A stretch of DNA of 64,000 nt from Oscillospiraceae bacterium. GTDB lineage: Bacteria; Bacillota; Clostridia; Oscillospirales; Ruminococcaceae. The notes under the pieces are model-generated. The model saw only the letters and a program-made list of their open reading frames with translations, did not search any database and was not told the DNA's origin. The stretch covers positions 62,001 to 126,000 of the forward strand of contig JAFZPP010000001.1 of assembly GCA_017550285.1 (NCBI GenBank). Direction: 5' to 3'. Below are positions 8,590 through 17,844 of this stretch, one piece after another (positions within the stretch are counted from its first letter, which is position 1; each line of letters opens with the position of its first letter). The position numbers were made by a program, and so were the translations under genes.

Positions 8590-8937
8590 TCAGGCGCGAA
8601 TGCCGTCAATATATACGTTAATCGCAGCCGGCTGAAATCCGGTTGCCTGCTCGATCGCATAACGGACCTTATTGCGGATGCTGTCCGTGATCGCTGTCAT
8701 ATTTGCGCCGATACCGGTGACAATATGCAGATCAACAACCAGCTGATTCTGACGGGTGCGCAGACGGATTCCCCTACGGATATCACTCGGGAACAGCTTG
8801 GTTTTCAGCGTCTCTAACGGAGAAGAATCATTCAGGTCGGCAACGCCAAAGCAGTTCGTGACAGTGTGCTCTATCAGAGAATAGAGATACGTCTTCGTCA
8901 CGCGAATACTGCCAATATGGTTTTCAATCACGATCAT
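8590..8937 (-). CDS. Asp23/Gls24 family envelope-stress protein (YloU-like)
   Basis: A small (115-residue) Asp23-domain protein. It has the family's opening IVIENHIGSIRVTKTYLYSLIEHTV, the central GVADL, and the RTRQNQLVVDLHIVTGIGANM strand-helix. In staphylococci Asp23 is a membrane-associated cell-envelope stress protein, and in B. subtilis yloU always pairs with yloV. Start ATG 8937 follows AAAGGAG with 8-nt spacing; an earlier GTG at 8955 is poorly placed. First gene of the asp23-fakA operon. Confidence 0.88.
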   Translation of the reverse strand: MIVIENHIGSIRVTKTYLYSLIEHTVTNCFGVADLNDSSPLETLKTKLFPSDIRRGIRLRTRQNQLVVDLHIVTGIGANMTAITDSIRNKVRYAIEQATGFQPAAINVYIDGIRA

Positions 8938-8968
8938 ATTGGGCACTCCTTTCACAAAGTCATATTAT

Positions 8969-8997
8969 ATTATAACACAAAGCGAAAAAAAATACAA
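8969..8997 (-). promoter_or_regulatory. Promoter of asp23-fakA
   Basis: TTGTAT (8992-8997), 17-bp spacer, TATAAT (8969-8974) on the minus strand. Confidence 0.7.
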
Positions 8998-9092
8998 GGG
9001 GGAATGTTCACTTTTTCAAAGTTTTCAGGTTTTTCTAAGATTTCACAGAGAAACGCCGCGAAACAGCGTCATTTCGCGGCGTTTGCATCATA

Positions 9093-12000
9093 TCAGTCAA
9101 GTATTGCGACATCAACATTCGGGAAGCAGAGCTTCGCTTCCTTTGCCAGATGCGACGGCACAGCAACCATGCTGAGTGCATCGCAGTCCTCGAACGCATC
9201 CTCCTCCAGCACCGTGACGCTCGCCGGAATATCCAGCACACGCAGCGATGTACACTCAGAGAACGCACCGGAGCAAATCTTTTGCAGCGTGCTCGGGAAC
9301 CGAACCTCTGTGATCGAGTCCAGACCGGCACAAGCACCCGGACGTATCTCCGTAAAGCCTTCCGGAATCTCCAGCACCGGCTCCCCGTGATAGATTTCGC
9401 GGCGGACATGTCTGGTAAATCTGCCGTCACCGACATCCACAGATGCGGCTTCTTCCTTCTGCTCTTCCAGCCACGTAATTGCGACATTTTCACCGAACAG
9501 TTCACCGGCAAGCCATTCCAGCTCACGCGGCATCGTGACGGTTTCCAGCGCATCGCAGCCCTCGAATGCATCGGAAGCGATTTCCTTGACAGAAAGCGGA
9601 ATCACAATATTCTTCAGCAGCATCGAATCAGAGAAGGCTCCGCTGCCGATCTTGACAATCGTATTCGGCAGGATCGCGGATTCCAGATTCTCCAGTCCGG
9701 CGCATGCTCCGGCACGGATTTCAAGGTAACCGGCAGGAATTTCAAGCACCGGTTCACCATGATAACACTTATTCCGTTCCTTCGCAGTGAATTTGCCGTC
9801 CTTCGGTATTTCACCGGCAGGCTTCGCAGCGGCTGCCGAACTGACAGTTGCAGCAGACGTCTGCGCAGGCACAACGTCATCGCTGTCAGAAAGCACACCG
9901 AGTGCGGAAAGCGCAGCAGTGTCGAAATTGTGACGACGCCACGCAGAAACCTTCGGCGCAGACGAGAAATCATCGTCAAATGCAGAAAGCACAGGCAGTG
10001 TATCCTCACCGAGCGCCGCCATGCCTTCCAGCGGCGGGAGCTCCGCAGGTGCAGCCGGTTCAGGCTTTTCAGCAGGCAATTCAGGCAGTGCCGGAATCTC
10101 AAGCTCCGGAACAGAAGGTTCCGCGAAGGATTCTGCATGCGGCTCAGCAAACAATGCATCTGCAAGCGCGGACAAATCCGCGATATGCTCTTCCGCAGCC
10201 GCTTCAGCAGGTTCCTCGGTTTCATCAAGCATCGGCTCAGCAGCTTCTTCGACAGTTTCTTCGATTTCGTCAAGTACCGGTTCCGCAGCTTCTTCGACGG
10301 TCTCTTCGATTTCGTCAAGTACCGGTTCCGCAGCTTCTTCGACAGTTTCCTCAATTTCATCAAGCACCGGCTCAGCAGCTTCTTCGACAGTTTCCTCGAT
10401 TTCGTCAAGTACCGGTTCAGCAGCCTTTTCGACGGTTTCCTCAATTTCATCAAGCACCGGCTCAGCAGCTTCTTCGACAGTTTCCTCGATTTCATCAAGC
10501 ACCGGTTCCGCAGCTTCTTCAACGGTTCCCTTGATTTCGTCAAGCACCGGTTCAGCAGCTTCTTCAACAGTTTCCTCGATTTCGTCAAATACCGGTTCCG
10601 CAGCTTCTTCAACGATTTCCTTGATTTCGTCAAGCACCGGCTCAGCAGCTTCTTCGACGGTTTCCTCGATTTCGTCAAGCACCGGTTCCGCAGCTTCTTC
10701 AATGGTTTCCTCAACTGTCTCAGCAACAGGCTCCTCACCTGTCATCTCACTGATCGCGCTGTCGATTTCATCAAGCACCGGCTCAGCAACTTCTTCGACG
10801 GTTTCTTCGATTTCGCCAAGTACCGGTTCAGCAGCCTTTTCGACGGTTTCCTCGATTTCGTCAAGCACCGGTTCAGCAGCTTCTTCGACAGTTTCCTTGA
10901 TTTCGTCAAGCACCGGTTCAGCAGCCTTTTCGACGGTTTCCTCAATTTCATCAAGCACCGGCTCAGCAGCTTCTTCGACAGTTTCCTCGATTTCATCAAG
11001 CACCGGTTCCGCAGCTTCTTCGACGGTTTCCTCGATTTCGTCAAGCACCGGCTCAGCAGCCTTTTCGACGGTTTCCTCGATTTCGTCAAGCACCGGTTCA
11101 GCAGCTTCTTCAACAGTTTCCTCGATTTCGTCAAATACCGGTTCCGCAGCTTCTTCAACGGTTTCCTCGACCGTCTCAGCAGCAGGCGTCTCACCTGTCA
11201 TCTCGCTGATTGCACTGTCGATTTCATCAAGCACAGGCTCTGCCGTCTGCTCGACGGTTTCCTCGACCGTTTCAGCAGCAGGCTGCTCGCCCGTCATCTC
11301 ACTGATCGCACTGTCGATTTCATCAAGCACAGGCTCGGCGGTCTGTTCAACGATTTCCTCAGCCGTTTCAGCAGCAGGTGCCTCGCCTGTCATCTCACTG
11401 ATTGCGCTGTCGATTTCATCAAGCACAGGCTCTGCGGTCTGCTCAACGGTTTCCTCGACCGTTTCAGCGGCAGGTGCAGCCTGTTCAGCTGTCTCGGGAG
11501 TCTGTTCGGCAGCCGGAATCTCCGCAGCAGGCGTCTCGTCCGCAGGCGGATCAAAGAACGACAGCTTCACTCTCGGACACTCGCGCACGATCTCCGCCGC
11601 ACGGTCTGCAAATCTGCTCGGAATCACAATCTCCTGCAAATTCTGGCAGCCGACAAACGCACGCACGCCAAGGAAACGCAGCGAATTCGGCAGAACAATG
11701 CGCGTCAGACTCGAGCACTCAACAAATGCCGCAGGTTCAACAGCCAGCAGACCTTCCGGACAAATAACCTCTTCGAGCTGCTGCATTCTGACAAATGCGC
11801 TTGTTCCGATCAGGCGAACAGACGGTGCAAGGACAAACCGCTTCATTTCGTTTTTGCCGAGCACGCCGTGATACATATAGGATGCAATCACCAGATATCC
11901 GTTCGGAACAGTCACTGTGCCGTCAACCGGATCCAGCTCCGCAGCATCACTGGATGTCAGAATCCACGGACAATCCGCAGTCAGCTGACGCACGCGGACA

Positions 12001-15000
12001 GGTCTTGCATTGCCGAAATACATCAGAATGGAAGGCTCGCGCATGAACAGCACGGCTGCTGCATCACGGTCAAATTCCTCCGGCAGGAAGATATCACGCA
12101 GGCGCTCACAATCATAAAACGCCGCATAATCAAACTCCGTCAGCGCTTTCGGTACCGTCAGTGTCATCAGGCGCTGATTATAACCGAAGGCATAGCTGCA
12201 AAGCCGGATCACACCGAGCGGAATCTCAAATTTTGTCTGGTTCGACATTTCGGAAAGTGCAAGCGGTGCAATCACCGGATGCATCCGCATCTCTTTCAGA
12301 CGGTCATTGAAATTCGTGCAGGCGCGGCTCAGTTCCAGCGTAAACATCCGCTGTTCGCTGACAGGCTGGAGACGCGGTGCAACCACATTCAAGATGCCGA
12401 CGCTGGGCTCCTGCTCATAATGCTTCATCTGTCCGGACAGCCAGTTCACGATGATTTTCACCGGACCGTCGAGAATTGCCGGCAGCTGCTCCTCAAAGCG
12501 CTGCGAAAGCGTAATCGAATTGAGATTCGTACAGCCGGAAAGCGCACAGTCTCCGATTTTTTCAACCGATTCCGGAATCCGCAGACTGACAAGCGTATTG
12601 CAATTCGAGAATGTATTTTCATTGATCGTGCGCAGCGTCTTCGGCAGACGAATCTGCTCATACTGACAGGGCGCTGCAAATGCATACGGTCCGATATAAG
12701 AAACAGAATCCGGCAGAACCAGACGGAACGGTCCGGTACAGCCCGTAAATGCGTTCATTTCAATAATCTGAAGGCCTTCCGGAATAATGATATGACGCGC
12801 TGCTTCCAGTCCTGCAAACGCATACGCGGTCACACGGCGCACACTCTTCGGCAGGATCACGGTTGTCAGCATATGTTCCGGTTCCTCCGCACGAAGATCA
12901 AGCTCCTTCGCACAATACGGTGCAATCGCGGTATAACCCTCCGGAATCTCAAGAATATGGTTCCGGACAGTCAGCTTCTTCATTTTCTGCGCTGTCAGGA
13001 TATCGTCATACTGCTCCATAAGGTCCGCAACCGTCTCAATCCGCGGTCTGGCAAGAATCTTCTTCTTCGGCCAGTGCAGGCGAATCTCCGGACGGAACAG
13101 GAACAGATCAACCGCTTTTCTGTCGGGATAATCGGCAGGCAGATAAACATCCGTCAGTCTGGTGCATCCGGAGAACGCATCCGGTTCGATCTCGGTCAGC
13201 GAATTCGGGATTTCCAGTGCCATGAGACGCGGGCAGTCCCAGAACGCCTGCGATTCCACGCGGCGGACACCCTCCGGAATCTCGAACCGCTCGCCGCCGT
13301 CCGCTCCGCAAAAGGCACGGTACGTAATCACGGTGTAATTTTTCAGCGCATTGCTGCGTTCCACCGGACCGGCAAGCCCCTTGGAAACCTCATGCGAAAA
13401 GACTTTTTCTGCACTGTCATATTCGCCGCTGTGCACGGATGCAAACGGAATCGACTGGTCAAAAGCTGCCGGATAGGATACAGCCGGCTGAACCGGTGCA
13501 AAACTGACAGCCTGCTGCACTGCCGGAGCCGGAGTTGTAAATTCATTCGCCGGCTGCGCAGCTTCGGCATGCACAGCCTGTACTGAATGCGGCACCGCAG
13601 CAGCCTGCGGCGGAATACTGCCGTCTGCAAATACAGCGGCATTTGCAGTTTCATTCCGGCTCAGAGACATCTGTGCCTCTGTCGGCGGCAGACCGTCTGC
13701 ATGCAGACCGGTTCCGCCGGAAAGCGCATCCACCTTCTGCTGGAGCTCCGGAATGGCATCGAGCTTTTCCTGCGCATTCATCAGTGCGTCCGCCATTTCA
13801 CGGAGCTGGCTGACATCACTCACCTGCTCCGTCAGATTCTCCACCTTCTGCTGAATGTCGGAAATCTCCTCAACCTTCTGCTGAAGCTCAGGAATCACAC
13901 TGACCTGCTCCTGCACGGCAGAGATTGCCTCCACCGTATCGCTGACATCATTGATAGCCTGAATCTTATCCTGCACACTGTCAATCGCTTCGATCTTTTC
14001 CTGCACATGCTCAATCTTTTCCTGTGCATGGTCAATCGCATCAATTTTCTCCTGTACATGATCCAGCGCACTGATCTTCTCCTGTGCGCTGTCGATCGCC
14101 TCGATCTTTTCCTGCACGCCGTCGATCACAGAAACCTTCTCCTGAATATCGGAAATCGTGCCTGCCATTTCCTTGAGACTGCCGACCGTCTCGACAGATG
14201 CCTTCAAATCAGACAGCTCATCGACCTTTTCACGAATATCCTGAATCGAGCCGACAGCTTCCTTGATTTCAGAAATCGAATCAACCTGCTCCTTTACCTC
14301 AGAGAGCTCGGAAGCAATCTGCGAGACATCACCGATCTGTTCCACCTTGTTTTCCAGATCGGAAAGATTGCGGACCTTCTCTTCAACGGTTTCCTGAATA
14401 TCGGAAATCTGCTGCATTTTCGACTGCATATCAGCGAATTCGTCGATCTGCTTCTGAAGATTTTCAAGCGTCTCGGCAGAATTTTGCAGTGACTGCACTG
14501 CATCGTAATTCTGCTGCATCTTGGAAAGATTGCTCTGGAGCTGTTCCAGCATAGTCTGATCCACCGGCACACTGCCCTCCGGCATGCCGGCACCGGCAGC
14601 GAGATTTTTCAGCTGCGACTGCATATTTGCAATCGAAATCTCGATCTGACGGACAGATTCCGGATCAATCTTCTTTTTGCGTCCGTCCGAAAACGCAGAC
14701 TGGATACGGATATCAGAAGGCACAGGTGTCTCTTCCGCCGGTGCAGCTTCCTCTTCGATTTCGTCATCGTCAAAGGCAAGCTCAGGCAGATTTTCGTCGT
14801 CATGCCAGTCCGGACGCGGCATACCCGGCTCCATCCACGTAATCGAAGGATTCGTCAGGTCGCCGAAAATACGCTTCGTCTCATTCTGATCGTGCACGAT
14901 GCGCGGCATATAGAGAATCTCAAGTGCCGGACAGTTGCCGAGCGTCGATTGCTTGAGCTTTTCGCATCCCGCAGGAATATAGAGTCTTTGCAGAGAACGG

Positions 15001-15971
15001 CAGTTCCAGAAGGCGCTGTGCTCGATCACCTTGACGGTTTCCGGCAGCTTGATGCTGCGGATCGCCGTACAGTCAGAGAACGCACCTGCACCGATCTTCG
15101 TGACATTTTTGCCGAATTTCACTCTGCGCAGCGCAAAGCAGTTGCTCAGCAGTTCATCCGCAACCACTTCGAGATGCGGCGGCAGCTTAATCTTCTCCAG
15201 CTTCGGCAGATTCATGAACGCACCGGCACCGATCTCACGGATTGTCTCCGGCAGCGTAATTTTTTTCAGGAAACGGCAGTTGGAAAAAGCGCATGGGTCG
15301 ATATATTCCGTTCCCGGCAGCACCTCGATCTCCTCGAGCGTCTGCATGCAGGCGAATACACCCGGCGCGATCTTTTTAATCGTGCTCGGAATCACGATCT
15401 TTTTGATACCTCTGGTCGCAATGCCCTTCATCGAATTCGGAAGGATCGTATGATAGTTTGCAGGGATTACAAGCGTACCGTCCGCCTCGATCTGGAACAT
15501 GGATGCGCCGCCGAGCGTCAGGAAGCCCGAGCGCTCATCCATAATCTCCTGCACGGTCTTTCTCTTGGCAAACGGCACAACTCTTTTTCCGATCGAGAAG
15601 GTCTTGCCGAAAAACAGCGTCGCAGTCGGACAGTGCGAGAACAGTTCCAGCGCCAGCTCTTCATTGAAATCTGACGGAACTGTAATGGATTTCAGATTAT
15701 TGCAGTCATAGAAACACCAGCGGTCAAACTGCTTCAGCGAGGAAGGGAGCGTCAGAACCTCGATCTGACAGGTATTCTTGAAGCTCCTTGTGTAGAAAGC
15801 GTAACTTGCAATACGGGTAATGCCCTCCGGTATCACGAGTGATTTCACCTGTGAAAAGCCTGCCAGCGCACCGCTCGCAATTTCCGTAAAATCGAACGGA
15901 AGAGTTACCTTTTCCGAATTTGTGCGGATCAGCCCCTTCGCATCCTCGCGTGTAAAAACACGTTGTGCCAT
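9093..15971 (-). CDS. Giant BspA-type leucine-rich repeat protein with coiled coil and acidic minisatellite
   Basis: The protein is 2292 residues from ATG 15971 (AAGGAGG upstream; the longer in-frame start at 16076 overlaps the promoter -35). Order: LRR_5/BspA repeats (about 1-380; motifs like LPETIREIGAGAFMNLPKLEKI), an acidic linker, coiled coil (about 437-744) rich in VQEKIEAIDS-type units, Pro/Ala linker, LRR block 2 (about 874-1184), LRR block 3 (about 1204-1467), an acidic EETVEEAAEPVLDEI array (about 1497-1918), a Pro/Glu linker, and two final LRR modules (about 2057-2292) each opening with YHGEPVLEIP. BspA proteins elsewhere are surface adhesins, but no signal peptide, membrane helix, dockerin or sortase motif is present, so this one looks cytoplasmic, perhaps a scaffold. 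It is monocistronic. Function unknown. Confidence 0.88.
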   Translation of the reverse strand: MAQRVFTREDAKGLIRTNSEKVTLPFDFTEIASGALAGFSQVKSLVIPEGITRIASYAFYTRSFKNTCQIEVLTLPSSLKQFDRWCFYDCNNLKSITVPSDFNEELALELFSHCPTATLFFGKTFSIGKRVVPFAKRKTVQEIMDERSGFLTLGGASMFQIEADGTLVIPANYHTILPNSMKGIATRGIKKIVIPSTIKKIAPGVFACMQTLEEIEVLPGTEYIDPCAFSNCRFLKKITLPETIREIGAGAFMNLPKLEKIKLPPHLEVVADELLSNCFALRRVKFGKNVTKIGAGAFSDCTAIRSIKLPETVKVIEHSAFWNCRSLQRLYIPAGCEKLKQSTLGNCPALEILYMPRIVHDQNETKRIFGDLTNPSITWMEPGMPRPDWHDDENLPELAFDDDEIEEEAAPAEETPVPSDIRIQSAFSDGRKKKIDPESVRQIEISIANMQSQLKNLAAGAGMPEGSVPVDQTMLEQLQSNLSKMQQNYDAVQSLQNSAETLENLQKQIDEFADMQSKMQQISDIQETVEEKVRNLSDLENKVEQIGDVSQIASELSEVKEQVDSISEIKEAVGSIQDIREKVDELSDLKASVETVGSLKEMAGTISDIQEKVSVIDGVQEKIEAIDSAQEKISALDHVQEKIDAIDHAQEKIEHVQEKIEAIDSVQDKIQAINDVSDTVEAISAVQEQVSVIPELQQKVEEISDIQQKVENLTEQVSDVSQLREMADALMNAQEKLDAIPELQQKVDALSGGTGLHADGLPPTEAQMSLSRNETANAAVFADGSIPPQAAAVPHSVQAVHAEAAQPANEFTTPAPAVQQAVSFAPVQPAVSYPAAFDQSIPFASVHSGEYDSAEKVFSHEVSKGLAGPVERSNALKNYTVITYRAFCGADGGERFEIPEGVRRVESQAFWDCPRLMALEIPNSLTEIEPDAFSGCTRLTDVYLPADYPDRKAVDLFLFRPEIRLHWPKKKILARPRIETVADLMEQYDDILTAQKMKKLTVRNHILEIPEGYTAIAPYCAKELDLRAEEPEHMLTTVILPKSVRRVTAYAFAGLEAARHIIIPEGLQIIEMNAFTGCTGPFRLVLPDSVSYIGPYAFAAPCQYEQIRLPKTLRTINENTFSNCNTLVSLRIPESVEKIGDCALSGCTNLNSITLSQRFEEQLPAILDGPVKIIVNWLSGQMKHYEQEPSVGILNVVAPRLQPVSEQRMFTLELSRACTNFNDRLKEMRMHPVIAPLALSEMSNQTKFEIPLGVIRLCSYAFGYNQRLMTLTVPKALTEFDYAAFYDCERLRDIFLPEEFDRDAAAVLFMREPSILMYFGNARPVRVRQLTADCPWILTSSDAAELDPVDGTVTVPNGYLVIASYMYHGVLGKNEMKRFVLAPSVRLIGTSAFVRMQQLEEVICPEGLLAVEPAAFVECSSLTRIVLPNSLRFLGVRAFVGCQNLQEIVIPSRFADRAAEIVRECPRVKLSFFDPPADETPAAEIPAAEQTPETAEQAAPAAETVEETVEQTAEPVLDEIDSAISEMTGEAPAAETAEEIVEQTAEPVLDEIDSAISEMTGEQPAAETVEETVEQTAEPVLDEIDSAISEMTGETPAAETVEETVEEAAEPVFDEIEETVEEAAEPVLDEIEETVEKAAEPVLDEIEETVEEAAEPVLDEIEETVEEAAEPVLDEIEETVEKAAEPVLDEIKETVEEAAEPVLDEIEETVEKAAEPVLGEIEETVEEVAEPVLDEIDSAISEMTGEEPVAETVEETIEEAAEPVLDEIEETVEEAAEPVLDEIKEIVEEAAEPVFDEIEETVEEAAEPVLDEIKGTVEEAAEPVLDEIEETVEEAAEPVLDEIEETVEKAAEPVLDEIEETVEEAAEPVLDEIEETVEEAAEPVLDEIEETVEEAAEPVLDEIEETVEEAAEPMLDETEEPAEAAAEEHIADLSALADALFAEPHAESFAEPSVPELEIPALPELPAEKPEPAAPAELPPLEGMAALGEDTLPVLSAFDDDFSSAPKVSAWRRHNFDTAALSALGVLSDSDDVVPAQTSAATVSSAAAAKPAGEIPKDGKFTAKERNKCYHGEPVLEIPAGYLEIRAGACAGLENLESAILPNTIVKIGSGAFSDSMLLKNIVIPLSVKEIASDAFEGCDALETVTMPRELEWLAGELFGENVAITWLEEQKEEAASVDVGDGRFTRHVRREIYHGEPVLEIPEGFTEIRPGACAGLDSITEVRFPSTLQKICSGAFSECTSLRVLDIPASVTVLEEDAFEDCDALSMVAVPSHLAKEAKLCFPNVDVAILD
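10218..11480. repeat. 45-bp coding minisatellite inside the LRR gene
   Basis: Two tandem arrays of a 45-bp unit, about 11 units at 10218-10712 and 9 at 10764-11168, each encode a variant of EETVEEAAEPVLDEI. They are separated by a DSAISEMTGEEPVAETV spacer. Beyond 11168 lie longer units of about 96 bp combining the same core with DSAISEMTGE. All units are in frame, so copy-number change alters length by 15 residues without frameshift. Confidence 0.9.
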
Positions 15972-16047
15972 GTGTCTCTGCCTCCTTTTCAGCAAAAAAA
16001 TTGATAAAACATATTCTGCGAAAACAGCAAGATTATCAATTAGAATT

Positions 16048-16076
16048 ATTATACCATTTTTCGGAAACAATTTCAA
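16048..16076 (-). promoter_or_regulatory. Promoter of the giant LRR gene
   Basis: TTGAAA (16071-16076), 17-bp spacer ending TGG, TATAAT (16048-16053), minus strand. The leader is about 70 nt to ATG 15971. Confidence 0.75.
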
Positions 16077-16118
16077 GTCTATTTTGTGATTTTCTACATT
16101 TTTTTGAAAAGAATAAAA

Positions 16119-16147
16119 AGAGACGCACGGAAATACCGTGCGTCTCT
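16119..16147 (-). terminator. Terminator after the Cthe_2159-like dockerin gene
   Basis: A perfect 12-bp stem (16119-16130 with 16136-16147), 5-nt loop, then TTTTTATT on the minus strand. It lies 18 bp past the stop at 16165. Confidence 0.85.
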
Positions 16148-16164
16148 GGATAAATCATACAAAA

Positions 16165-17562
16165 TCAGTCCAAATGTGCAATTCTGCGCAGAATGACAAG
16201 GACGTCCTCACCGGTACGTTCACCGTCGCCGTTGGTATCTGCACGCGAAAGGCCGACTGCGGTCATATTTGCGCCTGCATCCTCGGCAACGAACCGTGCC
16301 AGCAGCACAGCATCCGATACATCGACAGCACCGTCATTGTTGATATCGAGCGGATCACCCTCTGTATTCTCAACCACAGCCTTGCTGACAACACCGTCAA
16401 CCTTGGTCAGTGCAGCGCTCAGCGTCAGCTCGGCAGGCTCTGCCTTGACACCGCCGATATACAGATCATATTTCGTGCCGACCGTAAGCTCCGGCGCGGA
16501 AATCAGAACATAGTCATACTTCTTATTCGGATTCTTGGAGAAGACTGCCGTCTCCGTTCCGGACGTTTTTAGTTCAATGCGCTGATCCTTGACAAGCTGC
16601 TCCTTTGCAGTCAGCAGGAATGCGGGCTGTGTGGAATCCGCAGAAACCTTGATCGAATTATCCTTGACATCCGCCGCAGTCTGACCTTCCTTGGCAACAT
16701 CCTTCGTTGCTGTCGCAAAGACGGTGCCTCCGCTGATCTTGACCTCGCCCGCAACATTTGTAATGCCGCGGTCGCCGTTTGCCTTCAGGTCGCCGCCGGA
16801 AATCTCAACCGCGGTTTCGCCCTGCACGGCATCATTGCCCGCTTTGATCTCTGTATCACCGCCGGAAATCAGAACATCGCCCTTTGTGGACTTGATGCCG
16901 TCGCCGTTTGCATTGATATCGAGCTTACCGCCTTTGACGGTAACGGATTTCTTGCCGCGGATGCCGTCGGCTGCTTCGGATTTGACCTTGATATTGCCTC
17001 CGGTAATCTTGACATCGTCATTGCAGTGCAGACCGTGCTGATACGTCGCCTCAATGCGGAGCTTGCCGTCGCCGACAGTACCGCCCTTGATCGTGAGATC
17101 ATCCTTGGAATAAATCACCGCATTGGTATCCTCGGTATAGTTCTCGCCGTCATAGAGGAAATTCTCCGTGCCGTCCACGAGATTGATCGAGGTATTCTTC
17201 GCATTGATAATATAGACCGGCGCTGCCGTCAGACCGGTGATATTTACGCCGTTGAAGAAGAGCTTGACGGTTTCGGCATCTGCGGTTGTATCGGCAATAT
17301 TCACAATGATCTGACCGTCATTCAGCTTGCCGGTGAATTCATATGCGCCGGAAGCGGAAATCGTGATTTTCGTGCCGTCAACGGTCACATTCTTGCCCTC
17401 GGCAGTCGCCTTGGTTTCGCTCAGCGTAATCTTCGCCGTCATTTCAACGGCTTCCTCTGTCTGAGCGGCTTCCTCCGCAGCACAGACCGGAAGAACCGGC
17501 ATTGCACTCAGGAGGACTCCGGCGCTGAGAATTACTGCGCGCATTTTTCTGATTTTTTTCAT
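16165..17562 (-). CDS. Secreted Cthe_2159-type carbohydrate-binding protein with C-terminal dockerin
   Basis: The 465-residue protein has a signal peptide (MKKIRKMRAVILSAGVLLSA ... cleavage near CAA-EEA). A parallel beta-helix-like domain follows (about 40-330), built of repeats such as DVKITGGNIKVKSEAADGIRG and DVLISGGDTEIKAGNDAVQG. This pattern matches the Cthe_2159 carbohydrate-binding family, whose founder binds cellulose and pectic acid. A beta-sandwich linker leads to a type I dockerin (about 400-465) with two Ca-binding loops, DINNDGAVDVSDAV and ADTNGDGERTGEDV. The role is likely targeting of a cellulosome to plant wall. No catalytic triad is seen; a lyase activity cannot be excluded because the fold resembles pectate lyases. 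ATG 17562 follows AAAGGATGA. Confidence 0.88.
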   Translation of the reverse strand: MKKIRKMRAVILSAGVLLSAMPVLPVCAAEEAAQTEEAVEMTAKITLSETKATAEGKNVTVDGTKITISASGAYEFTGKLNDGQIIVNIADTTADAETVKLFFNGVNITGLTAAPVYIINAKNTSINLVDGTENFLYDGENYTEDTNAVIYSKDDLTIKGGTVGDGKLRIEATYQHGLHCNDDVKITGGNIKVKSEAADGIRGKKSVTVKGGKLDINANGDGIKSTKGDVLISGGDTEIKAGNDAVQGETAVEISGGDLKANGDRGITNVAGEVKISGGTVFATATKDVAKEGQTAADVKDNSIKVSADSTQPAFLLTAKEQLVKDQRIELKTSGTETAVFSKNPNKKYDYVLISAPELTVGTKYDLYIGGVKAEPAELTLSAALTKVDGVVSKAVVENTEGDPLDINNDGAVDVSDAVLLARFVAEDAGANMTAVGLSRADTNGDGERTGEDVLVILRRIAHLD

Positions 17563-17625
17563 ATCTGATCATCCTTTCAAGTAAGAGTAGTGAGAGTCGG
17601 CGTTCCCCCTTCGCCATACAAGTTC

Positions 17626-17654
17626 AGTTTAACATAAATTGCGTCCATTGTCAA
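17626..17654 (-). promoter_or_regulatory. Promoter of the Cthe_2159-like dockerin gene
   Basis: TTGACA (17649-17654), 17-bp spacer, TAAACT (17626-17631), minus strand. Confidence 0.65.
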
Positions 17655-17776
17655 TCAGATAAAAGCAATTCCGCAAAAAATAGCATCATTTTTCTGCAAT
17701 TATTAAAGAATCTTTCAGATTATCCGCTCCATGCACCGCAGCACGGATTTATTTTCCGAAATCTGCATTTTACATC

Positions 17777-17805
17777 TTGCAATCTGCTGCATAAATCGTT
17801 ATAAT
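17777..17805 (+). promoter_or_regulatory. Promoter of the ABC exporter pair
   Basis: TTGCAA (17777-17782), 17-bp spacer, TATAAT (17800-17805). About 40 bp ahead of the TTG start at 17845. Confidence 0.75.
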
Positions 17806-17844
17806 AATAAAGTATGCAAACTGCATCCGGAAAGGAGAATCGTC

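Noticed and set aside
10218..11480. CRISPR-like array
   Set aside because: The regular 45-bp repeats have no variable spacers and keep an open reading frame with conserved amino-acid pattern.
9150..13586. Very long plus-strand open frame (1478 codons) opposite the LRR gene
   Set aside because: It is antisense to a clear coding gene with strong repeat and LRR motifs, and its translation is Arg/Leu/Cys-rich low-complexity with no promoter or ribosome site.
15971..16076. Longer start of the LRR protein giving a hydrophobic N-terminus
   Set aside because: The upstream codon overlaps the -35 hexamer of its own promoter and the hydrophobic residues come from untranslated DNA.
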